Shown here one piece after another: positions 18,513 to 28,140 of a stretch of 28,450 nucleotides of DNA. This stretch comes from Gnomoniopsis sp. IMI 355080 (taxonomy: Eukaryota > Ascomycota > Sordariomycetes > Diaporthales > Gnomoniaceae). Under the pieces are notes generated by a model. That model did not search any database, was not told where the DNA came from, and saw only the letters and a program-made list of their open reading frames with translations. A program made the translations under genes and the position numbers. The DNA lies in NCBI GenBank assembly GCA_027946555.1, contig JAPEVC010000331.1:1-28450 (forward strand), read 5' to 3'. Position 1 is the first letter of the stretch; every line of letters starts with the position of its first letter.

Positions 18513-19320
18513 CTACCAGTACTCGGGCTTGACAAAGTTGCTAAAGTTCTTGGGCTCCTCGTATCCATGGTGGTCGTGGCCGTGGTCATCGTGGCCGTGG
18601 TCCGCAGGGCCAACGTACTCCATCTTGTAGACACTGCCGCACTCGGGGCAGCGCTCGACAGGGCGGTCCTTGGTGATCTGCATTGAATGTCAGCATACAC
18701 TCCCTTCCACTCCATCACCACCACCACCTCAAGGCCTTGGCAGAAACGTACCGTCAACCAAATGACACCGTGCGAGTCGGCCGGGTAGCCCGTGCAACCG
18801 GCATACTGCTCCTCGCCGGCGGATCGCACCAGGATGGGCTCCTTCAAAGTGCCCAGACGGCTGGCATCCAGTGGCCGCATGTCGAAGATGTCGACGCCCT
18901 CCATCTTTCCGAGAATCTCGAGACGCTCAATACCGGTGGCCTGCTCGAGGTCGGTGGGGACGGTACCGGGAGCAGCACCGGGGCCGCGGAGGTCATCTAT
19001 GGTCTTGATGTCTGTGAAGAGGGGTGCGTTAGTGTTGGCGTCGCCGCTGGCGGATAGGCAAGCTGTTCGGGACAGATCGGAAAGACTTACCGGCGAGGGA
19101 CTGAACGGGCTTCTCGTTGGTCTTGGCTGGAGACGCCTTCTCTGTGCGACACGTTCAATTAGTCTTGACTCCTCCCCACGTTTGGCCCGCCTTTCTAGGA
19201 GGCAAAGGGCAGCCGATGACGCAACTTACGGCGGATGACGGTGGTCGCAAAGGTGCGGCGCACGACCGGCGCGACGGCAGCGCGACGGGCGACGGCCACG
19301 ACGGAGCGCTGCAGAAACAT
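18513..19320 (-). CDS. COX4: Cytochrome c oxidase subunit IV (yeast Cox4; mammalian COX5B), mitochondrial
   Basis: Four exons on the minus strand: 19230-19320, 19091-19141, 18752-19011 and 18513-18677, joined through GT-AG introns of 88, 79 and 74 nt. The model closes in frame to 188 residues. This nuclear-encoded subunit binds zinc on the matrix side of complex IV and is needed for its assembly. The N-terminus MFLQRSVVAVARRAAVAPVV is a typical mitochondrial presequence (Arg-rich, no acids). The core IKTIDDLRGPGAAPGT, ATGIERLEILGKMEGVDIFD and LGTLKEPILVRSAGEEQYAG matches the family. The zinc ligands are C120, H128, C144 and C147 (CTGYPADSH ... CPECG). After YKMEYVGPAD comes a His/Asp-rich tail (HGHDDHGHDHHGYEEP), as in filamentous fungi, ending KPEYW. 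The presequence lies in exon 1. An out-of-frame ATG lies upstream at 19478. Identification is secure. Confidence 0.95.
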
Positions 19321-19854
19321 TGTCGAGAACGGGTCAATTGATCGTCAGGGTTGTCTGGTTGTGGGCTCGAATTGGAGTGGAGAGGTCCCTCTAGGTCGGG
19401 GTGGTAATCCAAAGGGGAGGACTTGGTGGAAGTGAGGTTGTCGAGGGATTTGGCGATGGACTGATTTGCCAGGCCCATGATTTGATGTTCGGAGCTCGGC
19501 AGGCTACGAAGCTCCAGTTTTCTGGGAGCGCACGGACCAGCACGTGATGCCTCAATTGACGACGCGGCCTGTTTTGGTCGTGAGCTTCGTCTCTATTGCT
19601 ATGTCACAAGTGGCCAACCTTTGTTGCTGACATGTGAAATTACCTCTCTGGATTCTATAAAAGCAAAGCTTCAATCTGAGAAGTGATCTTCGCGTTGGGA
19701 GGGACAGCTGCCTCCTCGTCTCGCCCTGGTAAAGTACAGTCTGATCATGCTGTTCTCAGGCCTTCCTCTCATTGTAGAATTGTTTCTCCCAGCTATTTCC
19801 CATGCACCAGATAGTCTCTTCTCATGTGTCCTCTACATCCTGGAACCAATTTTT
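19321..19854. other. Promoter region of COX4 and 3' end of the neighbouring gene
   Basis: About 530 bp. An ATTGG at 19371-19375 reads CCAAT on the COX4 strand, ~51 bp upstream of its ATG. HAP/CCAAT control is common for respiratory genes in fungi, but this copy may lie inside the 5' UTR, so the assignment is tentative. Otherwise nothing recognised. Confidence 0.4.
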
Positions 19855-20788
19855 CTATTGTCGGAATAGCGCCTTGGTTGCCTTCCCGTAAAGCCAGCTT
19901 GAGACGGACCGCTCGGCCGGTCCATTGCACTCTGCCTCTCCTGAAGACACGATGCCGTCGATAGATCGAGTTTTCGATTGGTCTATAGAGTCCGGCGGCA
20001 GGATATTGGGTGTCTGTCCACCGTTGCTGTCGTACGTGACGCGCGAGCGCTTGACGTGCTCCTCCCTACTACTGCATCAGTCTCGTCATTGTGTGCAGGA
20101 GGAAGAGGGGACCCAACCTGTGTGGCTTGAATGACCGGCGCTCTTTGTAACTGGAGCTGCTGCTTCGCGAAGAGGGAGACGAAGCGTTGCCAGGAACCTG
20201 TGGCGCAACTGCCAGTGTAGCCGCAAGGCCGGACATATCTGTCCACTGAGAATTGTCGTACCTAGGGATGATGTCTGGCACAAAAGGGTAACAGAAGTAC
20301 CGCCCTTCAAAAGGGGACTCATCGGCGTCGAACGAGTGTTTGGGCATGAAGTCGATATCCTCAGCATCGTGCAGGGCGCGGCACTCGACTTTGATCTGAT
20401 CCATTTTTACAGTGGTGGCTTTCAGTTTCTCAGCAAGGGCGGTGTTGGCCCCTTGCAATTCCTTGAGCATATTGGTGTGGATGAAGATGACTCTGACCAG
20501 CTCTGCCAGCGCTTCCTCAGTGCCCCTTATGCGAGATGCCACGCTCGGGATGGTTTCGGGAGCTTCCTGCGATGTCTCGCCATCGTTGGTATCGGGGTCG
20601 CAAGGTGCGCTGTAAATGGCCATTGTCTCGAGCGTTTCGGCGATATGCGTCATGGAATCGGAGAGGTCGTCAACGTGGTACGTCGGAGCTGGCATGGAAG
20701 GCTTGGGAGGCAAGCTGGGCTTCGTAGGCGGTGGACTGTCTGGTCGACGTTCTCGAAAGGACCGTGGTATCGGGAGAAGTCCTGGCAT
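19855..20788 (-). CDS. Unrecognised 295-aa protein, two exons
   Basis: Exon 1 is 20118-20788 and exon 2 is 19855-20071, with a 46-nt GT-AG intron (GTTGGG to GATGCAG) between them. Without splicing the frame ends in a short hydrophobic tail and TAG. With splicing it continues through SSREEHVKRSRVTYDSNGGQ and IDQSKTRSIDGIVSSGEAEC to WLYGKATKALFRQ, which reads like real protein and closes exactly in frame. The ATG at 20788 (GCCATGCC context) is the first usable one; upstream sequence open in the same frame starts only with TTG and is CA-rich, like a 5' UTR. The chain has a Pro-rich start (SPPPTKPSLPPKPSMP), a helical, probably coiled-coil middle (TEEALAELVRVIFIHTNMLK, LQGANTALAEKLKATTVKMD), an aromatic patch (FEGRYFCYPFVPDIIPRY), then Ser-rich and basic sequence. 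I do not recognise the family. A cytoplasmic or nuclear adaptor is possible. Confidence 0.65.
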
Positions 20789-21790
20789 GGCAGTTTTTGG
20801 AGATAAGTTTGGCTTCGGTATTGGTTTGATAGTGTCGGGGGCGGCGGTGGACTGTCTGCTCGACGAGTGCGTAGGAATGGTGGTGCTGAGGGAAGTCGCA
20901 AGTGGTGGTGAGTGGTGCAAGGAAGGCTGAAGTCTTGAGGTGGTGTTTTGGGGGGAAAGAGAGCTGTGGAGCTTTGCCTTACCAGACTTGGGGACGTGTT
21001 GATAGTGGCTGGGGATGAGTTTGGAAGCCTGGCTTGCTTTTTATGGGGTTATCTCAAGGCCCCACGGCTCCCAGTTCACTTGTTCAGTGCCTTCTGGCTG
21101 GCCATTTTAATACCATGTCAAAACACTGCCGCCATCAACAAGCCCTCCGTAGCGAACGTGTTACTGTCGCATGGGGAGTACCTGAGACTGCACCGATCGC
21201 CGGAATAGTAGAGTAATGAGATAAACTGCACTGGTAGTTAATGTCAACACCATGTGCCAGAACATGTTATATTCGAATCTCAATATCAAGCACCTTATCT
21301 CTCTGTCCTATGGGCCTCTTGTGTCTCTCTGTCACCTTTCTACTGCCCTGACAAGTGACCTAGGACTTCCGGGCTGTTCAACGAGTAGCAAACGGCGTGC
21401 AAAGACATCTATGGATACGACATCGTCCACGGAGTAGGCCCTCATTAATTACATTGAAGTCCCGTAGGTGTCCGTCGAGACAAGCGCACACACTGGCGCT
21501 GCTTGTACCGTCAACATCTCGCCTCTCGCCAGTGGCCAGGAACCGCATGACTTGGCTCCTTTTTCAAGAGGTGCACTAAGTCATGCCGTGAAACGACGAT
21601 CCTGTGATATAGCGCACAACAAGCTGCACATATACATCCGTTCAATGTCGGGCCAAGAGATGCTATAACGATTGTTCAAGCGAGAATAAACGCATCTATA
21701 TAAAGAGACGCAGTTGCATCAAACCGGACAATGATTCCATCATTTCATGATCATCAATTCTTCCCCAATACACCTCTCAGGAGGCCCTTC
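20789..21790. other. Intergenic region upstream of the two-exon gene and downstream of the MFS gene
   Basis: About 1 kb. It holds the CA/CT-rich 5' UTR and promoter of the 295-aa gene and the 3' UTR of the transporter gene. A GGTAAG donor-like site near 20976 on the minus strand could belong to a 5' UTR intron. No gene, RNA or repeat recognised. Confidence 0.45.
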
Positions 21791-23830
21791 TTATAGCAGA
21801 ACCCCAACCGTCTGCTCTTTGTCCTTCAATGTCTCGTCCTTGATCATGACAACCCACACCAAAGACCCTATGGACGCCGCCACAGACGCAATTAGCATGT
21901 ATTTCTGCGTCTCGGCATATGCCCTGATGATAGCCTCTCTACCGGCACTTCCCCACTCATACCCTAGTTGCACCGTCAAGTCTCCATAGATGAGTACCGC
22001 GTCTGCCTTGAGCTCCTGAGGCAAGTAGTCTGCTAGCCGGCTAGGTAGCGTGTTTGTCCAGATAGCTCCACTGATTGCCTGGCCTACCGCCCCGCCGATG
22101 GAGGTAACGACTCCAAGGATAGCCAGGGAAGCTGACAAGTCGCGCTGCTCTATGGATGTCATGATGGCGGCCTGTTCCACGGGAAGGAGGGCGGAGGCCG
22201 AGAGGGAACTGAATACTTCGCACATGATGACGAGGCCGATCGGGGTGCCTGGTGTGCGGAATTTGATCATGAGACCCGTGAACAAGATATAAATGGGTAC
22301 GGCAACCAGCCCAAGCCACTTGAACCGATTTGTCCATCTGAAGACCCTAGAGTAAGAAAGAGGTCAGCAAAACGCAGTGCAGTATGTTACCTCTCCTCTC
22401 AGACTTACAAGCCAAATACTGGGCCACAAGCACATGAGACAATAGTGAATATGCTGGTAATGTAGCCAGCTTGAGACACACTGACGTTGTAGACAACTTG
22501 AAGATATGAGTTGAAGTAAAGTTTATAACAGCTGGGTGGAGAGAAGGATCAGCAAGATTTCCATCAGAACATACCGTAGGTTCACCTACTAGAATGATAT
22601 CCACGTGTTACCTCCGAGTAAGCACGCCGCCAGGATATTACGGTTCTTCAGTAACTCATATCGGATAAAGGTTTTCGTGGCGCGTTTCTCATATAGAACA
22701 AAAAGTACCAAGCACACTGCGCCTGTGCAGAGAAGTGCAATGATCGTCGGCGATCTCCACTTGTCAGCTTGATAGCTGGCCAGACTGAGCGGGAGCATCA
22801 GAAGTGACAACGCGGCCATGGCCAGAACGATGCCAATGAGATCGATCTCTATAAACCAGTACTTGCACCACTGGAGAATTGATCTTCTTTCTAGCTGGCC
22901 ATTCCCACTCCGAGAACGAATCAACCCCTGTCTCTTTGCTCTTTGCACATTAATGGCAAGGATAGCGATGAGTGGTGCGCAGACGACCGGAATGATAATG
23001 GCAAAGGCGCCATACCCCCATCTCCATGTGCTTCCCTCGAGAAAAGCTTCGGCGGTAAGTGGGCCGGTGAAGGCGTTGGGGAGGTAGGCTGTGGAGGTCC
23101 ACCCAAGCCAGATGAACCGATTTCGTAACGTGGTCGTATCGGATTGGAAAACTTGCAGCACGAAGCCGACGCCATTCATCCCGACCCAGTAGAATGCCTG
23201 GCCTGCTGCATACATCGTGACATTGGTACAAGAAGCCATGAGAACGAGGGCTGGGAGAGGAGAGATGTCAGTCTATTTGTTGGCATGTGTGAAGCTCAGG
23301 AAGAGACTGACCTATCACAGTAATCACCAGCATAACCATAAGGCCTTCGTTCCGTCCCGCCATATCCATCAGACGAGCCAGAGGGATTTTGGAAATGCCT
23401 GCGACTACGGTAGCAACAATGTTCGTTGTCGCTACAAGTCCATGAAGGCTGAAGCTACTGGTTACGTACGGCAAAAAAGATCCCGACATCTGCTGTTGAA
23501 AAGAGTCTGTGAAAGTAACCAACCAAATGCTATAAACTAGATTTAGTCACTGTAGATGAGAGCAGTGGCGGTAGGATGATGGGGGAAAAGTTCAACTGAC
23601 AAGATGAAGGCCGTGATGAGCCATGGCTTGGTCCATGCCTGGGTTGTCGCTCTGATCCTCTCTACCCCAGTCAACCCGCCAGTAGCAACATCGTTGACAG
23701 TGAGAAGCTCATCAGAATTGGCCTTTTCGCTCAATCCGGCATCGTGATGCTCATTGCTGTGGTCTCCGAAATCACTGGAGCGAATAGTCGTGATCTTATC
23801 GTGGTTGAACGTTTGACCCCCCATCTTCAT
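21791..23830 (-). CDS. MFS siderophore-iron transporter (SIT family, 14-TM type)
   Basis: Five exons on the minus strand: 23601-23830, 23312-23529, 22590-23250, 22409-22531 and 21791-22346, with GT-AG introns of 71, 61, 58 and 62 nt. The joined frame is exactly 595 codons plus TAA. SIT proteins are plasma- or vesicle-membrane proton symporters that import ferric siderophores. Family features: a polar cytosolic N-terminus of ~65 residues; WLVTFTDSFQQQMSGSFLPY after TM1; LHGLVATTNIVATVVAGISK and LARLMDMAGRNEG (the MFS GR loop); GMNGVGFVLQVFQSDTTTLR with NR (to residue 194); YKLYFNSYLQVVYNVSVSQA; FRWTNRFKWLGLVAVPIYIL; EQRDLSASLAILGVVTSIGG; and the C-terminal AGREAIIRAYAETQKYMLIA. A second in-frame ATG at 23824 has the better context (AAGATGG). 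The substrate cannot be told from sequence. A GATA-repressor site upstream supports iron regulation. Confidence 0.92.
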
Positions 23831-24176
23831 GGAGTACCGCGTAGTAGTGAAATGGCAGTGGATCGAAACCAGAAATTTGAGCAGAAAGACAGATGGAGAA
23901 GAGAAATACAACCTTAGAAGCCAAAGTTCAAGCCAAGAGACCTGTTGGCTCTTTTATTGCTCAAAGTTCGGAGCTCGCACCCAGGTACCATGCATGCCGA
24001 CCCACTTGCGGCCCTTGCTACGAAGGAAGAGAACGGATTTCGACAGTTTACTAGTATTGAAAGCAGACAACTCTTGCAATATTGCGCGGATTGAGACTTT
24101 TAAATGACCCACGCCGACGTCGGGCGTGTCCGCTATTGTTCGTTCCTTGGCTACACACTTCGGCGGACGGATAATC

Positions 24177-24185
24177 TTATCAGAT
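24177..24185 (-). promoter_or_regulatory. SreA/Sre1-type GATA repressor site ATCTGATAA
   Basis: The plus strand reads TTATCAGAT, the exact complement of ATCTGATAA. This fits ATCWGATAA, the extended GATA site described for fungal iron-regulatory repressors of the SreA/Sre/Urbs1 family. It lies 347 bp upstream of the transporter ATG at 23830 and in the transporter's own orientation. A further GGATAA is at 24168-24173. It was the only full match I noticed in the window. Confidence 0.6.
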
Positions 24186-24579
24186 CATCTGTGTGGCTGA
24201 TTTCCGCACAATGGGAAGCCATTAGCGAGGTATTTGCTAAGGCCAAGGAAAACCAAGAGCCTTGGAACTGTTAGTTTTCTCGCCTCTAGCGGCTACTCTA
24301 CAGCCTTGGCACAGCTCATTCATGTTTTCTTACTGTCTGTCCAAATGTCTGCCCACTTATGTCTTCGCCAAGAGCTTGTTTCTCCTAGACCACTCCTGGT
24401 CTGGTCTTTGTCCCTTGGACTAAGGCGTAGCTGCTTGTCGTTAAGATTAATCCTGTGGAAAACTTCGTTAAGAATCAGCAACGTCTTGGAATTGCAGTTT
24501 TCAAAGTAGATAATGTCACCCTGAGACCACTGCCATTATCTTTCAATCACAATTTGTTTTGAGAAAAAGCAGATATCCA

Positions 24580-26357
24580 CCTAGGTACCCATCACTAAGC
24601 AGCATTTCATTCTCTACTGCGCAGGTAGTCCATTCCAAGGTTGTCAGGTACCTAAGAATATAGAAGAGACCCTGCATCCTCTGGGTCAGTGTATAGAAAA
24701 TGAGTTCATCAGCCCTATAGAGCCTTTCTTACTCGGACCGCCATTTTACGCAATTTCATCGATGTTGGACGCGGGGATAATTAACGAAACCTAATGCTTC
24801 AGCAAACATGCGCTGTTGACCGTGGACAGCCATGAAGCCAGCAATATGTATTTGAGATTTTAGCATTTTTGGCAAAAAAGATTAGATCATTGATACGGGC
24901 TATCAAGACATGTGAATATCACTAAATACCCAGCTTTATTGGGCAACATTTATAGCATCTTCCCAGAGGATTTCGATATGTTGACCTCGGGATTGCTTCG
25001 AAGAAAGGCAGCAAGCTCATCTTATTCCAGTGTGCAAGCTGTCAGTTCAGACGATGTCCTGGATCGACGGTAATTATTTCATATATAGACATTCTCAGAG
25101 CTACTCGTCCCGAGCGATACCACGTGGGATTGACGGCCAAGGCCGTTCACGCCGGACTAATCTATTAAAGTCTGACTCGGCCCACAAGGCCCTGCATTTC
25201 ACAGCCGAGGTACTTGTCCAGGTGGGAAGGAGAGATTCGAGCGTAGCCAAATCTAAGTTTGTAAACTAGAGCCCGGCCTTAAGTGGTCTTCAAAATAGGC
25301 GCTTGTGCTGATGCAGATGCTCATGAAAAGGTCCAGACAATTGCCGCTTGTCATACAATCTTGAGCAATCTGAACGTCGGTGTCCGAGAACCACCAATAT
25401 GTACATGTACATCGCAATTACGCAACCCTGTGATGCCGAACAAGCAGTATTCGATGGGATAGCTCACTAAAGGTTGCTCAGTCCTGATAGCAATATCTAC
25501 ACATTGCTTAGAACCTGCCTCACCCCCCTTGCCCAATACTGCCGACCAATGGACCTTGATGAGAAGTTACGATTTCGACTAATTTTCAAAAAATTGTGCT
25601 AGAGGACGGCAACATCGGACACTACTCGCCCACGACGCGCGAAACCACTGACTTTTTTATGTGACATGTCGAGTGGCCGGGCGTTCTCTGTATAGAAAGG
25701 AAAGACCTGTGATGCTTTCAGGCTTGAAGCGAAGTATCGATCCTGCTTGGGTCGAGTAAGGTACTTAGGTATTGATGCTGATTTGATTTCAAGCATCCAA
25801 ATAACCTCTTCATAAACCCAACGTGATTTTTCGTGTTGCGTGTAGCTGGTTAAAGGTCAGGTGAATTTCTATCGATTTAAACAGCATACCTAGGTACGAT
25901 GCTGTCGCTGAGAAGGCCCATTATTAATGGAATTGTCAGTTGACTCCAAGCCGTACGGCTTGAAAGGCCTGAATGAAGGATGTTGAAAACTAATTGGTCA
26001 ATGTTTGTCATAGAACGATGAAAGATTTAATAAACGAAGCCTCGAAGGGCCGGCTAAAGAAGCCTTCCGGAGTGTGACTGATTGTACCCGTATTAACAAA
26101 AGTCAAACTACCTAGGTTTTTAGGCGGTCAGAGGGCCCTGCGGTTATCTCAGAATACTGCTGATAATTTGATTATCCTGGGACACCTAGATAAGGGGCGA
26201 ACACGGATGTCCAGAGTTGTTATAATTCAAGGTTATGCTTAACTTCGCTGGCCGTATTGTAGAGTTAAGGTACTGCCAACGTGAAATTGCGGCTGCGTGC
26301 CTCGATGATTCAATATTATAGCACTGCCATTGGGAAAGTAAATACCTCCTAGGTACC
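24580..26357. repeat. Dispersed palindromic CCTAGGTACC-like motifs
   Basis: Exact CCTAGGTACC at 24580-24589 and 26348-26357. Close relatives: AGGTACCTAAG (24646-24656), AAGGTACTTAGGTA (25758-25771), TACCTAGGTAC (25887-25897) and TACCTAGGT (26109-26117). All lie in gene-free DNA. Similar words also occur at 12917-12926 and 23982-23990. They combine the two palindromes CCTAGG and GGTACC. Confidence 0.6.
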
Positions 26358-26930
26358 CACAAGTGATGCAAGGTTTACTAGGGCCTCTGTGTGCCCTTGT
26401 TCAATATTGGAGCAATGAAGGGGAAACTACATTCCACCTTCAAGAAATCGAGAAGCGACGTAACCACCTCTAGTCCAAGTTTAGATAGCCGCTTTCGTTG
26501 AAAATGTTGGCAATATGAATCATTATATTATCCGGCCTTATCTGAGATATCGGTAGAAATGCTTGCGGCTCACGAGGTAATTAGGCAGACTGATATAGGA
26601 TCTTTCCACCAGTAATTTCTGTTGAAATTCAGCATGCAAATTTGCTACCACTAGCAAGTGCTTGCTAACCGAATACGGGATGCAGGTGGATATTTTAGGA
26701 TACCTTTAAAATACGGATTTTGAAGGTTTACTGCCATTCTAAGAAGGTGAGTATATTTTCAATGACTAGGTCCTTATCAAAGTTCTAGGATTATTGCCTA
26801 CAACTCTCGATCCCTGCCATTTCCAAATCATAAGAAGAGATGGCATCGTATATCGTTATATGAAGCTTTTGGCATTGCATTTCCCGTTCTTACTTTTCTA
26901 CCTATACCTAAGCAGCTTTACGCTACAGTC

Positions 26931-27725
26931 ATGAAGTCCCTCATTTTTGGCACTGTGCTACTCCTTTGCAATGGTGTAATTGCAGCCTCCAGACCCGAGA
27001 TCCGCGGGACGCGAGCGTTACAGCGAAGCGCAACCCGGAAAGCCCAACCAGTACAGAAGTTGAGCACCAAGCTCACAACTGAACAAAATGCCACCACTCA
27101 CATATACAACACCAACTGGGCGGGTGCAGTGGTCGAGACAACAGGCGTTGAGGCTGTGACGGGCACGTTTGTGGTCCCTTTCGCGTCAACAGAGGGCAGT
27201 GGAGCGGCGTGGGTGGGCATTGACGGCAACGACTGCTATACGGGAATCCTGCAAGCCGGTATCGACTGGACCAAGTCAAGCTCTGGCAACGTCACGTATA
27301 CTGGGTGGTACGAGTGGTGGCCGTCTTCAATGGAATACTGGTCAGCCTCGGAACTACCAGTCGCTGCTGGCGACTCGATTCGAGTGACGGTGACGGCGAC
27401 AAGCACGACCAGTGGTGTCGCGGCGGTCGAAAATCTAACCCAAGACCGTGCCATCAACCACACATTCACAAGCGACCAAGTACTGTCGCCGATCTGCCAG
27501 ACCGACGCCGAATGGATTGTGGAAGACTATTACGAGAACTTTGACTTCGTGGAGTTTGCGGACTTTGGAACGGTGGAATTCACGGACGCGAGTGCCATGA
27601 CATCGGCTGGGACTATTGGGGTTGCGAATGCTGAGGTTTTCGACATTCAACAAGACGGTGTGGGCATTCGGACCAACTCATCCATCACCGGAAGCTCTAC
27701 GTTAGCGGTTTCATGGATTCAGTAA
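26931..27725 (+). CDS. Secreted glutamic peptidase, family G1 (eqolisin)
   Basis: Intronless frame of 264 residues from ATG to TAA. Eqolisins are pepstatin-insensitive acid endopeptidases secreted by filamentous fungi, with a Gln-Glu catalytic dyad on a beta-sandwich. Residues 1-18 (MKSLIFGTVLLLCNGVIA) are a signal peptide. A basic propeptide follows to about residue 55. The mature part starts near IYNTNWAGAVVE. Family motifs are clear: VTGTFVVPF, AAWVGIDGNDC, ILQAGIDW with the expected catalytic Gln at 108, YTGWYEWWPSSMEYW, and DAEWIVEDYYE with the expected catalytic Glu at 194. C102 and C189 could form a disulfide. Possible N-glycosylation sites are N53, N120, N168, N176 and N249. Length is normal for the family and nothing appears broken. 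It lies alone between gene-free DNA and an AT-rich, repeat-like block. Expression at low pH is likely from the family, but I did not see a clear PacC site. Confidence 0.94.
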   Translation: MKSLIFGTVLLLCNGVIAASRPEIRGTRALQRSATRKAQPVQKLSTKLTTEQNATTHIYNTNWAGAVVETTGVEAVTGTFVVPFASTEGSGAAWVGIDGNDCYTGILQAGIDWTKSSSGNVTYTGWYEWWPSSMEYWSASELPVAAGDSIRVTVTATSTTSGVAAVENLTQDRAINHTFTSDQVLSPICQTDAEWIVEDYYENFDFVEFADFGTVEFTDASAMTSAGTIGVANAEVFDIQQDGVGIRTNSSITGSSTLAVSWIQ

Positions 27726-28140
27726 ATATCTCGAAATATATAAGAGATAGCAAGGGTATCGGTTGACTCTACCGTACCGTAGGGGGGTGATATAAAAGAC
27801 TGTGTTTATTATCGTAATATTTCAAGAAGGAAGATCTACTAGATAACTAGCTATAAAAGGGGCCGGCTAAATAAAGCTTCTAAATGCTGCCTAATTGTTA
27901 CAGTGGAATCAGGAAGGGCTGCACTGGTTGCATAAAGCGCTAGCGGAGCGCTAATATCTAGCCCCTTCCCCGCTTCTGCTTTACCGAGGATTCTTGCTCC
28001 TGCAAGAATCAGCTTCTATACTATTAGAGAGCTGATATTAATATTATCGTTACCACCCCTATTAGTGATCTCTGCCTGACTGCAGTACTAATCCCTCGGC
28101 GTCTCTAATACTAATCCCGAGTTAATAAAGGGATGCTTAT
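27726..28140. other. Region downstream of the peptidase, with a short hairpin
   Basis: 3' UTR of the peptidase followed by unassigned DNA. A perfect inverted repeat lies at 27989-28010: arms GATTCTTGC and GCAAGAATC around a 4-nt loop. Just upstream, AGCGCT occurs twice around AGCGG (27936-27952). These may be remains of a small mobile element, but no terminal repeats can be set. It borders the RIP-like tract. Confidence 0.4.

Larger units (their letters stand above)
23831..26930. other. 3.1-kb gene-free region between the transporter and the G1 peptidase
   Basis: It holds the promoters of both divergent genes. No frame of convincing length or composition: the longest (24234-24509, 25030-25269) look random, and the latter begins with GTG. 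It is moderately AT-rich and carries several CCTAGGTACC-like palindromes (listed separately), a GATA-repressor site at 24177-24185 and a TATATGAAG element at 26857-26865, about 66 bp before the peptidase ATG. It may contain old, mutated repeat DNA, but I cannot name an element. Confidence 0.5.

Noticed and set aside
19155..19478. Upstream ATG frame overlapping the COX4 start in another frame
   Set aside because: No protein-like sequence; it may be a uORF if transcription starts upstream of 19478, but nothing in the sequence shows this.
20789..20920. Upstream extension of the two-exon gene
   Set aside because: The frame opens with TTG, not ATG, and is CA-rich like a 5' UTR; the first ATG is at 20788.
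24100..26930. Transposon gene remnants in the gene-free region
   Set aside because: No translated frame on either strand shows transposase- or polymerase-like motifs; CpA/TpG depletion is much weaker than at 28141-28450.
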